Positions 44,513 to 53,372 of a stretch of DNA of 64,000 nt are shown here, piece by piece. Made by a program: the position numbers and the translations under genes. Origin of the DNA: Alicyclobacillus herbarius DSM 13609 (GTDB lineage Bacteria > Bacillota > Bacilli > Alicyclobacillales > Alicyclobacillaceae); NCBI RefSeq assembly GCF_000430585.1, contig NZ_AUMH01000010.1:1-64000 (forward strand), read 5' to 3'. The notes under the pieces were generated by a model. That model worked only from the letters and a program-made list of their open reading frames with translations. It made no database searches and had not been told where the DNA came from. Position 1 is the first letter of the stretch. The number at the start of each line of letters is the position of its first letter.

Positions 44513-45622
44513 ATGGACGAGTCCATCGCTTATCAACTGTTTTGTGATTTTGTCCAATTGGAGAGCCCCTCCTTGCATGAGGGCAAAGTGGCGCGGCGTT
44601 GCCAAGAGGAACTCGAACGTCTTGGTTGTCAGGTGGAATTCGATACTGCTGGGGACGAGCTCGGCGGGGAGACCGGTAATCTGTACGCTACACTGCCCGG
44701 GGACGACTCGCGTGTGCCAATTTTGCTGACCGCGCACATGGATACGGTCGCGCCCGGCGTGGGCATTCGGCCGCAGCTTGGTCCGGACGGGGTCATTCGC
44801 AGTGATGGGACGACCATTCTCGGGGCGGATGATAAGGTGGGCATTACGGCGATTTTGCTGGCGCTCCGGAAACTCGTTCTTCGCGGCGACAGCCACGGTC
44901 CGATTCAAGTCGTGTTTACAATCGCGGAGGAACTCGGACTGAGAGGATCGGCCGCCGCGGATGCTGGGCGATTGTTCGCGAAATATGGGTTGTGTCTGGA
45001 TTCGGGTGGGGAGCCAGGAACCTTTGTCGTGGGCGGTCCGTCGCAAATTCGTTGGCAAGCGGAGGTGCGAGGACGGGCGGCACATGCGGGAGTCGCACCG
45101 GAACAAGGCATCAGCGCCATTCAGGTCGCGGCACGCGCTGTGGCGCGTATCCCGCACGGCCGAATCGACGCCGAGTCTACCGTCAACATCGGCAGTTTCA
45201 TCGGCCAGGGACCGACCAATGTCGTTCGCGATAAAGTCCAGATTATCGGCGAAGCCCGGAGTTTAAGCGATGTTCGGTTGCAACAAATTATGGATGATAT
45301 GGAAGCCGTCTTTCGGGAGGTAGCGACTAGGCATGGCGCCGAGTTGGATTTCATCTATCATCAAACCTACAGAGGCTTTCGCTTCGATCGGACCCACCCG
45401 TTGCCACGCTTGGCCGAGATGGCTGCGCGACGGGCCGGGCTCAGTCCCAAAGCGGTTACGAGCGGTGGGGGCAGTGACGCGAATCACTTTACGGCGATGG
45501 GTATACCCACGTTGAACGTGGGCGTCGGTTATCAAGACATTCATTCGCCGCAGGAGCGGGTGGCCGCTCGGGACATCGTGCGGGCGGCTCGTTTTGTCTA
45601 TGAATTCCTTCGCCTCGCTTAA
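44513..45622 (+). CDS. M20-family metallopeptidase (PepT/YqjE-like)
   Basis: A 369-residue zinc exopeptidase. ILLTAHMDTVAPG carries the first metal His and the catalytic Asp; ILGADDKVGITAIL has the bridging Asp. FTIAEELGLRGS has the EE pair (catalytic Glu and ligand). CLDSGGEPG and the C-terminal TSGGGSDANHF and NVGVGYQDIHSPQE complete the site. A lid domain lies in the middle (residues 180-290). ATG 44513 or GTG 44504 may start it. Tripeptidase-type activity is likely from family knowledge. Confidence 0.85.
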   Translation: MDESIAYQLFCDFVQLESPSLHEGKVARRCQEELERLGCQVEFDTAGDELGGETGNLYATLPGDDSRVPILLTAHMDTVAPGVGIRPQLGPDGVIRSDGTTILGADDKVGITAILLALRKLVLRGDSHGPIQVVFTIAEELGLRGSAAADAGRLFAKYGLCLDSGGEPGTFVVGGPSQIRWQAEVRGRAAHAGVAPEQGISAIQVAARAVARIPHGRIDAESTVNIGSFIGQGPTNVVRDKVQIIGEARSLSDVRLQQIMDDMEAVFREVATRHGAELDFIYHQTYRGFRFDRTHPLPRLAEMAARRAGLSPKAVTSGGGSDANHFTAMGIPTLNVGVGYQDIHSPQERVAARDIVRAARFVYEFLRLA

Positions 45623-45714
45623 GCTCCAGCAGTCGAAGCCTTTTCGCATACGACTTTTTGCACGCGTACAAACTGAACGTGATGGGCGGACAAACTCCGC
45701 CAGCGTTTGGGGGG

Positions 45715-46269
45715 ATGAACGTGCAAAAAGTCTCGGACAGGGCTCTGAGTCAGGCAACGAAGTGGTTACCCAGCCATCATTCGCATGCGTCCGGTCATAT
45801 AAGCGTATGGGAACTCATCTTTATTGGTGTCGGTGGTATCATTGGTGCTGGGTTTTTTCTTGGCTCCGGGCAGCCAATTCGCGCGGCGGGGCCATCGGTT
45901 CTATTGGCCTTTCTACTGGGAGCGCTCGTCACGACGCAGACCATAGGGGCCGTCACGTCGATTTTTACTTTTATGACGTGGTTTGTTATTTTATGGACGT
46001 TTTTGGTTTGGCGCAAGAAGACCACGGGGGATGATCAGTTTGTCTCAACCCTGGCTTTTGGCCAGCCGTGGATGACCATCGTGACAATGGTCTTCATCGT
46101 CATCTTGGCCGGATACGCGTTAACGGATAAAGATCAACGCCTTGGTTTTTACACATGTTTGGCTGTTTGGGCGCTTCTTTGCGCGGTATACGCGTTATTT
46201 CTAAGAGGGAAGGCGACACATGTTGAATTCAACTCCGAAGGACAGTCACCTGATAGAACGAATCGTTGA
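45715..46269 (+). pseudogene. Amino-acid permease with a large in-frame internal deletion
   Basis: A 184-residue product. Residues about 27-70 match the first helices of an APC-type amino-acid permease (WELIFIGVGGIIGAGFFLGS). From about residue 78 it matches the last helices (FTFMTWFVILWTFLVWRKKT, then two more). The 250 or so residues between are missing, with the frame kept. Transport function is almost certainly lost. GGGGGG directly precedes ATG 45715. The tail overlaps nudF by 50 bases, so the upstream message may still drive nudF. Confidence 0.7.
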
Positions 46270-46789
46270 GGTAAAACAAATTTATCAGGGCCGTATCATT
46301 CGCCTGGAAGAATGCACCGTGGCACTTCCCAACGGGAAGCAGGCCGGCCGCGAGGTGATTCGCCACCCTGGGGCCGTGGCGGTGTTGGCCGAGTTATCGA
46401 ATGGCCGTGTTCTGTGCGTGCGCCAGTATCGGACGGCGCCGGGAGAGGTATTGTTGGAGATTCCGGCCGGCAAGTTAGAGTCGGGGGAAGATCCGATGGC
46501 TTGTGCGCGGCGTGAATTGGCCGAGGAAACGGGCAGCGAGGCGAATCAACTGCGCCTTGTCGGGTCGTTTTATACCAGTCCTGGATTTGCGGACGAGCAA
46601 CTGCATCTGTTCTATGCTTTTGGGGTTGAACCGGGACAAGCGCATCCGGATGAGGACGAATTTGTGGAAACCGTCGCGTTGACGCCGGAGGAAGTCCGGG
46701 AGGCCGTCATGAAGGGACACGTGAAAGACGCGAAAACGTGGATTGGTTTCCAATGGTGGCTGTTGTACAAAGCTGGCATCGTGGTATGA
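46220..46789 (+). CDS. nudF: ADP-ribose pyrophosphatase (Nudix hydrolase)
   Basis: A 189-residue Nudix enzyme hydrolysing ADP-ribose. The Nudix box GKLESGEDPMACARRELAEE followed by TGS is complete. GAVAVLAELSNGRVLCVRQY precedes it as in NudF. A helical C-terminus follows. GAGGGAAGG lies before ATG 46220. The stop overlaps the endoQ start (ATGA). In Bacillus the same pair is yqkG-yqxK. Confidence 0.92.
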   Translation: MLNSTPKDSHLIERIVEVKQIYQGRIIRLEECTVALPNGKQAGREVIRHPGAVAVLAELSNGRVLCVRQYRTAPGEVLLEIPAGKLESGEDPMACARRELAEETGSEANQLRLVGSFYTSPGFADEQLHLFYAFGVEPGQAHPDEDEFVETVALTPEEVREAVMKGHVKDAKTWIGFQWWLLYKAGIVV

Positions 46790-47949
46790 GTACGTTTTAC
46801 GCCGATTTTCATGTGCACATCGGTCGTGCTCAAGGTCAGCCGGTCAAAATGGCGGCTGCCGCGACGCTGACTTTAGCGAACCTTTTACAACACGCGAGCG
46901 AGAAAAAAGGTATCCATATTGTTTGCGTCATCGACGGGGTTTGTCCGCCCGTCCAGGTCGAGGTCCGGGAACTGATGGAGCGCGGTGAATTGGTTCCAAT
47001 GCGTGGGGGAGGTCTCTCCTATCAAGGAAAGCTGACAGTCATTCTCGGCGCAGAGGTCGAGATTGCGGGCCCGTACGGAGGGGCCGCCCACTTTGGTTGC
47101 TGGTTTGGCGATTTATCGGCCGCTGCCGACTTTTCCGCGTGGCTTGCGACGGTCCAGAAAAATCCCGGGTTGTCCTCCCAGCGAGCGCGTACCACTGCCG
47201 TTGAGCTGCAGCGCCAAGTTCGTGAACGAGACGGGCTGTTTATTATCCATCACGCATTCACGCCCCACAAAGGCATGTACGGAAACTGTGTCCGACACAT
47301 GGCCGATATGGTCAATCCGGAATGGGTCGATGCGGTGGAATTGGGCTTGTCGGCGGACACCGATATGGCGGATTGTCTCGAGGAGTTATCCGGGTTTACG
47401 TTTCTGTCCAATTCGGATGCCCACTCACTGCCGAAAATTGCTCGCGAGTACAATCGCCTTGAACTTGCGGATGCGTCCTTCGAGCAGGTGCGCCAGGCAC
47501 TACGACGGAGCGGTCAAGCCCGGGTGACGGGCAACTATGGTTTGACTCCAGCACTCGGCAAATATCACCGATCCGCCTGCAAGCGTTGCGGGAATCCGTG
47601 GGAGCCTGGGCAGACACGGTGCGCGTGCGGATCGGACAAAGTTGTCATGGGCGTTTATGACCGGTTGGTGGTCATCCGTGATATGGATAAGCCGGTACAC
47701 CCCAGCCATCGTCCCCCTTATGTTCACCAGGTCCCGCTGGAATTCGTCCCTGGGCTGGGACCAAAAACGAGGGCGCGGCTGTTGGACGCGTTCGGATCTG
47801 AGATGGCCGTGCTGCATCAGGCTACTGAGAGCGACCTGGAGGAGGTGGTTGGGGCGGAACTGGCGCGTCGGATTGAGGATGCCCGCAGCGGTCGGATGGC
47901 CGTGACTGCGGGACGCGGAGGCGTCTACGGAAAACTACGGGTGGAATAA
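46786..47949 (+). CDS. Endonuclease Q-like PHP-domain nuclease (YqxK-like)
   Basis: A 387-residue protein. The N-terminal PHP domain begins YADFHVHIG (metal His-x-His) with later ligands LGAEVEI, FIIHHAFTPHKGM and SNSDAHSLP. A zinc-binding segment (CKRCGNPWEPGQTRCACG) follows at about 265, then a helix-hairpin-helix FVPGLGPKTRARLLDAFG. This is the EndoQ layout, an enzyme cutting 5' of deaminated bases such as uracil and hypoxanthine. Confidence 0.85.
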   Translation: MSTFYADFHVHIGRAQGQPVKMAAAATLTLANLLQHASEKKGIHIVCVIDGVCPPVQVEVRELMERGELVPMRGGGLSYQGKLTVILGAEVEIAGPYGGAAHFGCWFGDLSAAADFSAWLATVQKNPGLSSQRARTTAVELQRQVRERDGLFIIHHAFTPHKGMYGNCVRHMADMVNPEWVDAVELGLSADTDMADCLEELSGFTFLSNSDAHSLPKIAREYNRLELADASFEQVRQALRRSGQARVTGNYGLTPALGKYHRSACKRCGNPWEPGQTRCACGSDKVVMGVYDRLVVIRDMDKPVHPSHRPPYVHQVPLEFVPGLGPKTRARLLDAFGSEMAVLHQATESDLEEVVGAELARRIEDARSGRMAVTAGRGGVYGKLRVE

Positions 47950-48037
47950 GAAGACGGATGGACGGGGGATGGAACGCACCGGCATAGCCGTCGATTCGTG
48001 GACATATACTCTCCGTGAGCTTGTACCAAACGGGGGG

Positions 48038-48697
48038 ATGGCTGTGAAGACGGCCAGCATAGGAATCGTTTGGCCCAGCCTAGGACGGCAGTTTGCATCC
48101 AACTGGCGTGACGAAGCGAGCTGGAATGTTTGGGCGTTCTTATGTGGCATTGGACTCTGTGGCCTCGTATTTGGCGCCGTCGTGGCGGGAGAAGTCAGCG
48201 GCAACGACGCTGTGGTATTCAACGCAGCGGTGCAGCAGGTGCTCACAGCCATTACGCAACACCAACTGGCCAGCGCCCACGATTTGTGGTGGCAGCGCAT
48301 GATTGGGGACACACAGTTGCTCTTGTTAATCGCGTTGTTCGGTGTCTCGGTTATCGGCGTGCCGTTTGTCGTCATCGCGATTTTCCTGCGTTCGTTCAGC
48401 CTAGGGTTCGCGGTGGGGTTTACGGTCATTCAATTTGGCTGGAAGGGTTGGGTCTTGGCCAGCTTCGGCATGTTCCTCCACCAGGTGTTATCGATGGCCG
48501 TTCTGTTCTGGGCTGGCGTCATTGCGATGCGTTTTAGCGCGGCATTGCTGCGGCATATCTATCCGTTGCCACGGCTGACGATGGCGTTGACCCGTTACGC
48601 CTTGAAGATGGCTGTCTGTATCCTCATGCTCATGCCGGGGGCGTTTGTACAAGCCTATTTGACGCCACACTTGTTGGCGCGCTTGCTGGTCTCGTGA
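48038..48697 (+). CDS. spoIIM: Stage II sporulation protein M
   Basis: A 219-residue integral membrane protein of the SpoIIDMP engulfment complex, which acts on septal peptidoglycan. About five membrane helices are visible; ALFGVSVIGVPFVVIAIFLR and FSLGFAVGFTVIQFGWKGW are conserved SpoIIM segments. Start ATG 48038 gives the usual length (about 215). ATG 47969 is an in-frame alternative; neither has an ideal ribosome-binding site. Confidence 0.88.
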   Translation: MAVKTASIGIVWPSLGRQFASNWRDEASWNVWAFLCGIGLCGLVFGAVVAGEVSGNDAVVFNAAVQQVLTAITQHQLASAHDLWWQRMIGDTQLLLLIALFGVSVIGVPFVVIAIFLRSFSLGFAVGFTVIQFGWKGWVLASFGMFLHQVLSMAVLFWAGVIAMRFSAALLRHIYPLPRLTMALTRYALKMAVCILMLMPGAFVQAYLTPHLLARLLVS

Positions 48698-48743
48698 TTT
48701 CGTATTGGTTATGGGGAGGAGACCGTTAAGGGAGGCTTGCGGT

Positions 48744-49073
48744 TTGCCGAAACGTTTTACGGTGCGCAACGAATCGTTTGAGTGTGCCCATTGCGGCCGA
48801 ATGGTTCCCCCGGCCAGTCGTACGTGCCGAAACCATTGTCCATACTGCCTCTACTCCGTACATCTGGATGAATTTCCGGGGGATAGAGCGGCCGACTGCG
48901 GTGGTTTAATGCAGCCGATTGCGGTCATGCATCACAGCAAGAAAGGGTATCAGTTGGTTCACCGCTGCCTCAAATGTGGTACGGAGCGTCGAAATATCGC
49001 GCTGTTGGACGATCCGATTGAACCCGATTCGCTGGAGAAAATTCTTTCCTTGATGGCGCACGGTGGACCATGA
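48744..49073 (+). CDS. RNHCP-domain zinc-ribbon protein
   Basis: A 109-residue protein with cysteine pairs FECAHCG, RNHCPYC and HRCLKCGTERRN plus ADCGGLMQPI. The RNHCP motif names the family. Probably binds zinc; the function is not known. TTG 48744 is chosen because GGGAGG lies 8 bases upstream and the family N-terminus (KRFTVRNESFECAHCG) follows. The longer ATG 48705 has no good site. Confidence 0.78.
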   Translation: MPKRFTVRNESFECAHCGRMVPPASRTCRNHCPYCLYSVHLDEFPGDRAADCGGLMQPIAVMHHSKKGYQLVHRCLKCGTERRNIALLDDPIEPDSLEKILSLMAHGGP

Positions 49074-49108
49074 CTCGGAATGAGAGTGGTCAATTGGGGG
49101 TGGAAACG

Positions 49109-49357
49109 ATGTCGGGCTGGCACGACTTTTTCCGTGCCCTTCGTCTTTGTCTGGCCATCTGGTTGATTGCAGCCGCCATTTTTGTTCTACAAGCTATGCT
49201 CGTGCGCGTGTTCCCGTCCGCTGGGGACCACGTCCCGTCACGTCCTTATGTTTCCGTTTTTGTAGCTCCGTCCGACATCTCCCTCACGCATTCAGAAAAA
49301 CCGCTTCAACACCTATTCCTTTCTTTGTGCCAGTATTTCTACCAGGCGGGACCCTGA
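49109..49357 (+). CDS. DUF4227-like small membrane protein (YqzK-like)
   Basis: An 82-residue protein with one N-terminal helix (LCLAIWLIAAAIFVLQAMLV). In Bacillus yqzK sits just before xerD, as here. ATG 49109 has GGGGGTGG 8 bases upstream; ATG 49070 is in frame and overlaps the previous stop. The function is unknown. Confidence 0.65.
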   Translation: MSGWHDFFRALRLCLAIWLIAAAIFVLQAMLVRVFPSAGDHVPSRPYVSVFVAPSDISLTHSEKPLQHLFLSLCQYFYQAGP

Positions 49358-49473
49358 GCCTTTTTCGGACAATCTCTATGTCTGCGTGGGGAGGATTTCT
49401 ACCCTGGGTTGTGGAAGTAACTCTTTGACACGGTAAAACCGCATGATGAAGGTGGCCTCGAAGGAGTTTGACC

Positions 49474-50361
49474 ATGACGCAATGGATTACGGATTTCTCA
49501 GATTACCTCGTCATAGAACGCGGCCTGTCAAAGAACACATTGGAGTCGTATCGAAGGGATTTGGCCACGTTTCTCGCCTATATCGAAGATGAATACCATA
49601 TTTCGGTGGAAGCGATTACTCAACAGCACATTCTTGCGTACCTGGCGAGGTTACGTCAACAAGGACGCGCCAATTCAACCATTTCGCGAAACCTGGCAAG
49701 TATACGTTCGTTCTTTCATTATTTATTGACGATTGAGGCCTTAACGGTAGATCCGACGGCGCATATCGATACGCCGAAAATTGAAAAGCGATTGCCCAAG
49801 GTCCTAAGCGAGGACGAGGTGGAACGTCTGTTAGCGACGCCCAACCTACAGACCGCAGCGGGGCTGCGGGATCGGGCCATGCTTGAGCTTTTGTATGCTA
49901 CTGGAATTCGCGTGAGTGAATTGGTTTCGTTAAACGTGGAAGATTTAAACCTCGCGGCAGGGTTTGTTCGCTGCACTGGAAAAGGCGATAAAGAGCGCGT
50001 AATTCCGGTCGGGGAAATTGCCGTGCAGGTTCTCTCCCTCTATCTGCAGCAGTCCCGGCCGACGTTGTTGCGCGAGAATGTCGATTCGGCATTGTTTTTA
50101 AACCACCTCGGGGAACGTATGTCTCGGCAGGGGTTTTGGAAACTCCTAAAGAAGTACGCGAAGATTGCCGGGATTGTTAAAGATATCACGCCGCACACAT
50201 TGCGCCATTCTTTCGCTACCCACCTGTTGGAGCGAGGAGCGGATTTGCGGGCGGTACAAGAAATGCTGGGTCACGCCGACATCTCGACCACACAAATTTA
50301 CACGCACGTCACCCGCGGACGGCTGCGGGAACTGTATGCAAGTTCACACCCGCGGGCGTGA
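49474..50361 (+). CDS. xerD: Site-specific tyrosine recombinase XerD
   Basis: A 295-residue tyrosine recombinase resolving chromosome dimers at dif with XerC. An N-terminal SAM-like core-binding domain is followed by the catalytic residues: Arg in ATGIRVSEL, Lys in GKGDKERVIP, HTLRHSFATHLLERG (His-x-x-Arg), LGHADISTTQIYTHV (His and Tyr). ATG 49474 follows GAAGGAG. It precedes deoB as in Bacillus (ripX-drm). Confidence 0.96.
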   Translation: MTQWITDFSDYLVIERGLSKNTLESYRRDLATFLAYIEDEYHISVEAITQQHILAYLARLRQQGRANSTISRNLASIRSFFHYLLTIEALTVDPTAHIDTPKIEKRLPKVLSEDEVERLLATPNLQTAAGLRDRAMLELLYATGIRVSELVSLNVEDLNLAAGFVRCTGKGDKERVIPVGEIAVQVLSLYLQQSRPTLLRENVDSALFLNHLGERMSRQGFWKLLKKYAKIAGIVKDITPHTLRHSFATHLLERGADLRAVQEMLGHADISTTQIYTHVTRGRLRELYASSHPRA

Positions 50362-50407
50362 TGAAGTTGGCTGGTAGAGCTTGATTCGGAAAGGAGATAT
50401 CCGGAGC

Positions 50408-51580
50408 GTGCAGCGTCGCCGATGCATCTGGATTGTGTTGGACAGCGTAGGGATTGGGGCAGCCCCAGATGCGGGAATGTATGGTGAGGCGGATGCCGCC
50501 AGCAACACCTTGTTGCATGTCGCGCAAGCCGTGCCAGAATTTCAGGTGGCGAACCTGGCACGTCTTGGTCTCACGCGTCTGCAACCGTTGCCCGGCGTAG
50601 CCGACAAGCCTGTGCGTGGAGCGTTTGGTCGAATGCGGGAGCAATCGGTCGGGAAAGACACGACCAATGGACACTGGGAATTTGTCGGCGTCATTCTTCG
50701 TGACCCTTTACCCGTCTACCCAAACGGGTTTCCGCAGGAGGTTCTCGATCCGTTCGAGGCGTATGTCGGGAAGCGTGTCCTCTGCAATCGTCCGGCATCG
50801 GGAACGGTTGTGATTGAAGAGTTCGGCCCCGAACACGTCGCCACAGGCAGACCCATCGTGTATACTTCGGCAGATAGTGTCTTCCAGATTGCCGCGCACG
50901 AAGAGGTTGTGCCGGTGAACACCTTATATGACTGGTGCCGTTTTGCGCGTAGGATTTTAACGGGCAGACACGCGGTCGGCCGCGTGATTGCCCGTCCGTT
51001 TGTCGGTACGCCCGGAAACTACCGGCGCACACATCGCCGAAAGGATTTTTCCCTCTCCTTTGGGAAAACGGTCTTGAATTCGATACAAGAGGCTGGACTC
51101 CCTGTTACGGGTTTGGGGAAGATTGCGGACATTTACGGGGGTTCCGGGATCACCACGGCTATCCATACGGCGAACAACGAGGATGGCATGGACAAGCTAT
51201 TGGCTCAAATGGAGAAACAGGAGATTGGGCTCATTTACATAAACCTGGTGGACTTTGACGCTTTATACGGGCATCGGGGAGATGCGAAGGGCTTCGCCCG
51301 GGCTCTTGAATCTTTTGACCGGTGGTTAGGCACCGTCTTGGATAGCTTGCGGGAAGACGACCTGCTTTGTATCACGGCGGATCATGGATGTGATCCGACC
51401 ACCGCAGGCACCGACCATACGCGGGAATGGGTGCCGCTCTTGTTTTACCATCGCGGTATTCAGGAACCGATTCCCCTTGGTGACCGTTCGACGTTCGCCG
51501 ACGTGGGCGCCACCATTGCGGAGTTTTTCGGGGTGAGGCGCCCGCCGGTGGGCACCAGCGTGCTTTCCATGCTCTTGTAA
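50408..51580 (+). CDS. deoB: Phosphopentomutase
   Basis: A 390-residue Mn-dependent enzyme interconverting (deoxy)ribose 1- and 5-phosphate. WIVLDSVGIGAAPDA, the phosphate-carrying Thr region GKDTTNGHWEFVG, and the metal sites DFDALYGHRGDAKGF, TADHGCDPTTAGTDHTRE are present. GTG 50408 is chosen because AAAGGAGAT lies 9 bases upstream. It supports nucleoside salvage. Confidence 0.95.
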   Translation: MQRRRCIWIVLDSVGIGAAPDAGMYGEADAASNTLLHVAQAVPEFQVANLARLGLTRLQPLPGVADKPVRGAFGRMREQSVGKDTTNGHWEFVGVILRDPLPVYPNGFPQEVLDPFEAYVGKRVLCNRPASGTVVIEEFGPEHVATGRPIVYTSADSVFQIAAHEEVVPVNTLYDWCRFARRILTGRHAVGRVIARPFVGTPGNYRRTHRRKDFSLSFGKTVLNSIQEAGLPVTGLGKIADIYGGSGITTAIHTANNEDGMDKLLAQMEKQEIGLIYINLVDFDALYGHRGDAKGFARALESFDRWLGTVLDSLREDDLLCITADHGCDPTTAGTDHTREWVPLLFYHRGIQEPIPLGDRSTFADVGATIAEFFGVRRPPVGTSVLSMLL

Positions 51581-51584
51581 TGTG

Positions 51585-51597
51585 TCCGGACAACCTC
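51585..51597 (+). repeat. TCCGGACAACCTC intercistronic motif, copy 2
   Basis: The 13-base TCCGGACAACCTC appears just after the deoB stop. It recurs at 24203-24215 and 57074-57086, each time between genes on the same strand. In two of the three copies it is part of the palindrome TGTCCGGACA. Confidence 0.5.
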
Positions 51598-51681
51598 TTT
51601 TAGCCGGGCAAAAACTGGCCTCTTGCCCCTGCATGAATGCTCCTCTCGCACCTCACGCTAAGCAGAGGAGGTGAGGAGCAC

Positions 51682-51876
51682 ATGCCAAAAGGGGTCACCT
51701 GCTTTGTTGAAGAGTGTGTATTTAACGCGGATGAACGGTGCCGAGCAGAGGAAATTGAGGTCCGTTCAAACGGAAACGATATTGTCGGAACCAGCAAGGG
51801 GACGATGTGCCGTACGTTCCGTTATCGTGACTTTGATGACGGCCACGTCGGTTCGGGATTCGAGGCACACCCGTAA
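51682..51876 (+). CDS. DUF1540-domain protein
   Basis: A 64-residue cysteine-containing protein (GVTCFVEECVFNADERCRAE, later GTMCRTF) of the DUF1540 family common in spore formers, probably metal binding. GAGGTGAGGAG precedes ATG 51682. A terminator follows at 51918, so it may be monocistronic. Confidence 0.8.
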   Translation: MPKGVTCFVEECVFNADERCRAEEIEVRSNGNDIVGTSKGTMCRTFRYRDFDDGHVGSGFEAHP

Positions 51877-51917
51877 ACATTCCGCGTTTGTAAAGTGCAT
51901 GTCTGGACAACTTTGTC

Positions 51918-51950
51918 AAGGATGCCTGTACAGGGGGGCATCCTTTTCTT
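51918..51950 (+). terminator. Rho-independent terminator
   Basis: AAGGATGCC (51918-51926) and GGCATCCTT (51937-51945) form a perfect 9-base stem followed by TTCTT. It ends the DUF1540 transcript before dacF. Confidence 0.85.
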
Positions 51951-52029
51951 ATGGCCAAATCATAATCGGCGGGAGTTGTTGCACAATACATCGTGAACTG
52001 TGACCTCATACAATAGGAGGACGAACGGA

Positions 52030-53283
52030 ATGGGAAAGGGGATACACCGACTCAGTGCGGTATGGATTTCGCTGGTTTGCTGTTCCGTGTTGCTGGCGTC
52101 CGGATCGCCCAAAGCGTGGGGAGATAATCGGCCTGCTGACGTACGGATTGGCATTCAGGATCACGGCGTGGTACCCATGCGGGAAGCCCCGTCAGACAGT
52201 GACGATTTGGCGGAGCATGCGCGCTCGGCCGTGGTCATGGATTATGCGACGGGAAAGATTCTGTTTGAAAAGGACGCCCACGAGCGTCTGCCGATGGCGA
52301 GCATCACGAAGATCATGACCATGCTGTTAATTATGGAGGATCTAGACCGCGGCAAGATTAAGCTGACCGATTCGGTCAAGGCGAGTGAGTATGCGGCCAG
52401 CATGGGGGGCTCGCAGATCTTTCTCGAACCGGGCGAAGTGATGACGGTCGATGACCTTATGAAGGGCATTGCCGTAGCGTCCGCGAATGACGCCTGTGTC
52501 GCGATGGCGGAATACCTTTCTGGCACTGAAAAGGCGTTTGTCCGCAGAATGAATGAAAAGGCACGCGAGTTGGGCATGGAGGATACCCATTTTGTGAACT
52601 GCAATGGGTTGCCGGCGCCCAATCATTATAGCAGTGCCCACGATATCGCGCTCATGTCGCGCGAACTCCTCAAACACAGCCAAATTACGCGTTGGACGTC
52701 CGTATACAGTGACTATCTCCGCAAAGACACCACGCATCCGCTCTGGCTTGTCAATACCAATAAGCTGGTCCGCTTTTACGACGGGGTGGACGGCTTAAAA
52801 ACTGGGTACACCTCTGAAGCAAGATACTGTTTGTCGGCAACGGCCAAGCGCGGCGAGTTTCGTGTGATTGCCGTGGTCATGGGCGAACCAAGAGTAACCG
52901 TTCGCAACCAAGAGGTCAGCCAATTGCTCAACTGGGCGTTTGGTCAATTTGAATCGAAGGTTCTGTACCCAGCCGGACAGGTTGTGGGCAAAGCCGAGGT
53001 ATTGCGTGGGAATCCGCCCTTTGTTCCAGTTAAGGTTGCAGATACGGTAGGGGTCCTGCGGGAAAAAGGCAGCAGTGGGAAGTATGAGACAAGACTGCGC
53101 TTGCAACGCGTAAAGGCTCCCGTACAAGAGGGACAGACCCTCGGCAAGCTGGAGGTGTTTGATACGGAGCACCAGTGGATCGTGGCGGAAGTTCCCGTGG
53201 TGGCTGCGAAATCGGTCAAGAAAGCCGGCTTCTTTCAAAGTATGGGTCAGACCGTTCGTCGCATGGTCACCTTGGGGAAATAA
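52030..53283 (+). CDS. dacF: D-alanyl-D-alanine carboxypeptidase (DacF-like)
   Basis: A 417-residue penicillin-binding protein of family S11. After a signal peptide (VWISLVCCSVLLASGSPKAW) the active-site motifs are MASITKIM (SxxK), VASANDAC (SxN) and GLKTGYTSEARY (KTG). The C-terminal beta domain and an amphipathic tail (FFQSMGQTVRRMVTLG) anchor it to the outer membrane face. It trims peptidoglycan; DacF acts in the forespore. Its place near spoIIA supports the name. AGGAGG precedes ATG 52030. Confidence 0.93.
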   Translation: MGKGIHRLSAVWISLVCCSVLLASGSPKAWGDNRPADVRIGIQDHGVVPMREAPSDSDDLAEHARSAVVMDYATGKILFEKDAHERLPMASITKIMTMLLIMEDLDRGKIKLTDSVKASEYAASMGGSQIFLEPGEVMTVDDLMKGIAVASANDACVAMAEYLSGTEKAFVRRMNEKARELGMEDTHFVNCNGLPAPNHYSSAHDIALMSRELLKHSQITRWTSVYSDYLRKDTTHPLWLVNTNKLVRFYDGVDGLKTGYTSEARYCLSATAKRGEFRVIAVVMGEPRVTVRNQEVSQLLNWAFGQFESKVLYPAGQVVGKAEVLRGNPPFVPVKVADTVGVLREKGSSGKYETRLRLQRVKAPVQEGQTLGKLEVFDTEHQWIVAEVPVVAAKSVKKAGFFQSMGQTVRRMVTLGK

Positions 53284-53295
53284 ATAGGACCGGGG

Positions 53296-53322
53296 CCGGT
53301 TGGGTACCATCGGCCCAACCGG
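53296..53322. terminator. Two-way terminator hairpin
   Basis: CCGGTTGGG (53296-53304) and CCCAACCGG (53314-53322) form a 9-base stem between dacF and the convergent regulator gene. Confidence 0.65.
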
Positions 53323-53372
53323 TCTGATGATGTCGAGATGCGTGAGATTCGGCGGGATTGCGTCGATTTCTG

